This document shows, piece by piece, positions 5,952-6,113 of a DNA stretch of 6,113 nucleotides; positions within the stretch are counted from its first letter, which is position 1; every line of letters begins with the position of its first letter. This DNA is from Cytophagales bacterium (lineage in GTDB: Bacteria; Bacteroidota; Bacteroidia; Cytophagales; Cyclobacteriaceae): NCBI GenBank assembly GCA_020063545.1, contig JAGUUF010000182.1, positions 1 to 6,113 of the forward strand. Reading direction: 5' to 3'. A program made the translations under genes and the position numbers. The notes beneath the pieces were generated by a model. That model did no database searches. It was given only the letters and a program-made list of their open reading frames with translations, and had not been told where the DNA came from.

Positions 5952-6113
5952 TCACCAATCCGGTTTTCCTTTGTCTTTTGGTTTTGTTGGTTTGCGTTTG
6001 TTTTGCTGAAGGTACTGCATTTCCTGGTTCTTCATGGCCTCGAGCAGCATTTTGGCTTTTTCTTCGCTGATTTTCAGTTGCTCCAGTTTTTCAGATACTG
6101 AAGAAGGTGTTTC
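5952..6113 (-). CDS. C-terminal 53 residues of an unidentified charged protein (partial)
   Basis: An open frame enters from the right edge of the window and ends at a TGA at 5952-5954. It encodes 53 residues, rich in Lys, Gln and Glu. The first part (SEKLEQLKISEEKAKMLLEA, about residues 7-26) looks like an amphipathic helix. It is followed by MKNQEMQYLQQNKRK (27-41), a basic KPTKPKDKGK stretch and a terminal Pro-Asp-Trp. A helix-plus-basic tail ending in Asp-Trp resembles the C-termini I associate with Bacteroidota BatC-like TPR proteins and with the large DUF4175 membrane proteins, but this is recall of style and not an alignment. It is real coding sequence because the frame is in normal codon use, co-directional with its neighbour, and stops 22 bases before the thiolase start. 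The function is unassigned. Confidence 0.7.
   Translation of the reverse strand, partial: ETPSSVSEKLEQLKISEEKAKMLLEAMKNQEMQYLQQNKRKPTKPKDKGKPDW

Overview
This window is an ordinary-looking chromosomal stretch in which every credible gene lies on the minus strand. The best guess for the source is a member of Bacteroidota, probably a Cytophagales-type bacterium. This rests on four things: no Shine-Dalgarno sequences ahead of any start; a TAnnTTTG-type promoter element; a long (319-residue) SAICAR synthetase; and a lipid/motility-style C-terminal end of a charged protein finishing in Asp-Trp. The placement is inference from style, not a phylogenetic result.

Layout in transcription order, right to left. 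(1) 5952-6113: the last 53 residues of a gene that enters from the right edge. (2) 4751-5929: a complete short-chain thiolase (acetyl-CoA C-acetyltransferase), 22 bases after the previous stop. (3) 3369-4676: an exported protein built almost entirely of sixteen MORN-type repeats with a strict 24-residue period, with its own likely promoter at 4685-4715. (4) 2363-3322: purC, purine synthesis. (5) 1968-2348: a small STAS-domain protein 14 bases after purC, probably co-transcribed, followed by an intrinsic terminator at 1913-1940. (6) 985-1902: ribonuclease Z, with a GTG start chosen because the upstream ATG lies beyond the terminator. (7) 209-988: a YhhQ-family queuosine-precursor transporter, overlapping rnz by four bases (ATGA). 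(8) 1-208: no gene; it holds an imperfect inverted-repeat element at about 81-212 that reaches into the stop codon of the transporter.

Functionally, rnz and yhhQ both serve tRNA maturation (3'-end cleavage and supply of a wobble-base precursor) and look translationally coupled. purC with the STAS protein forms a second unit, without a visible functional link. The thiolase and repeat protein are stand-alone. I found no defence system, mobile element, CRISPR array, RNA gene or clearly new system. The features most worth a second look are the inverted-repeat element at the left end, the unusually regular repeat protein, and the terminator that corrects the rnz start.
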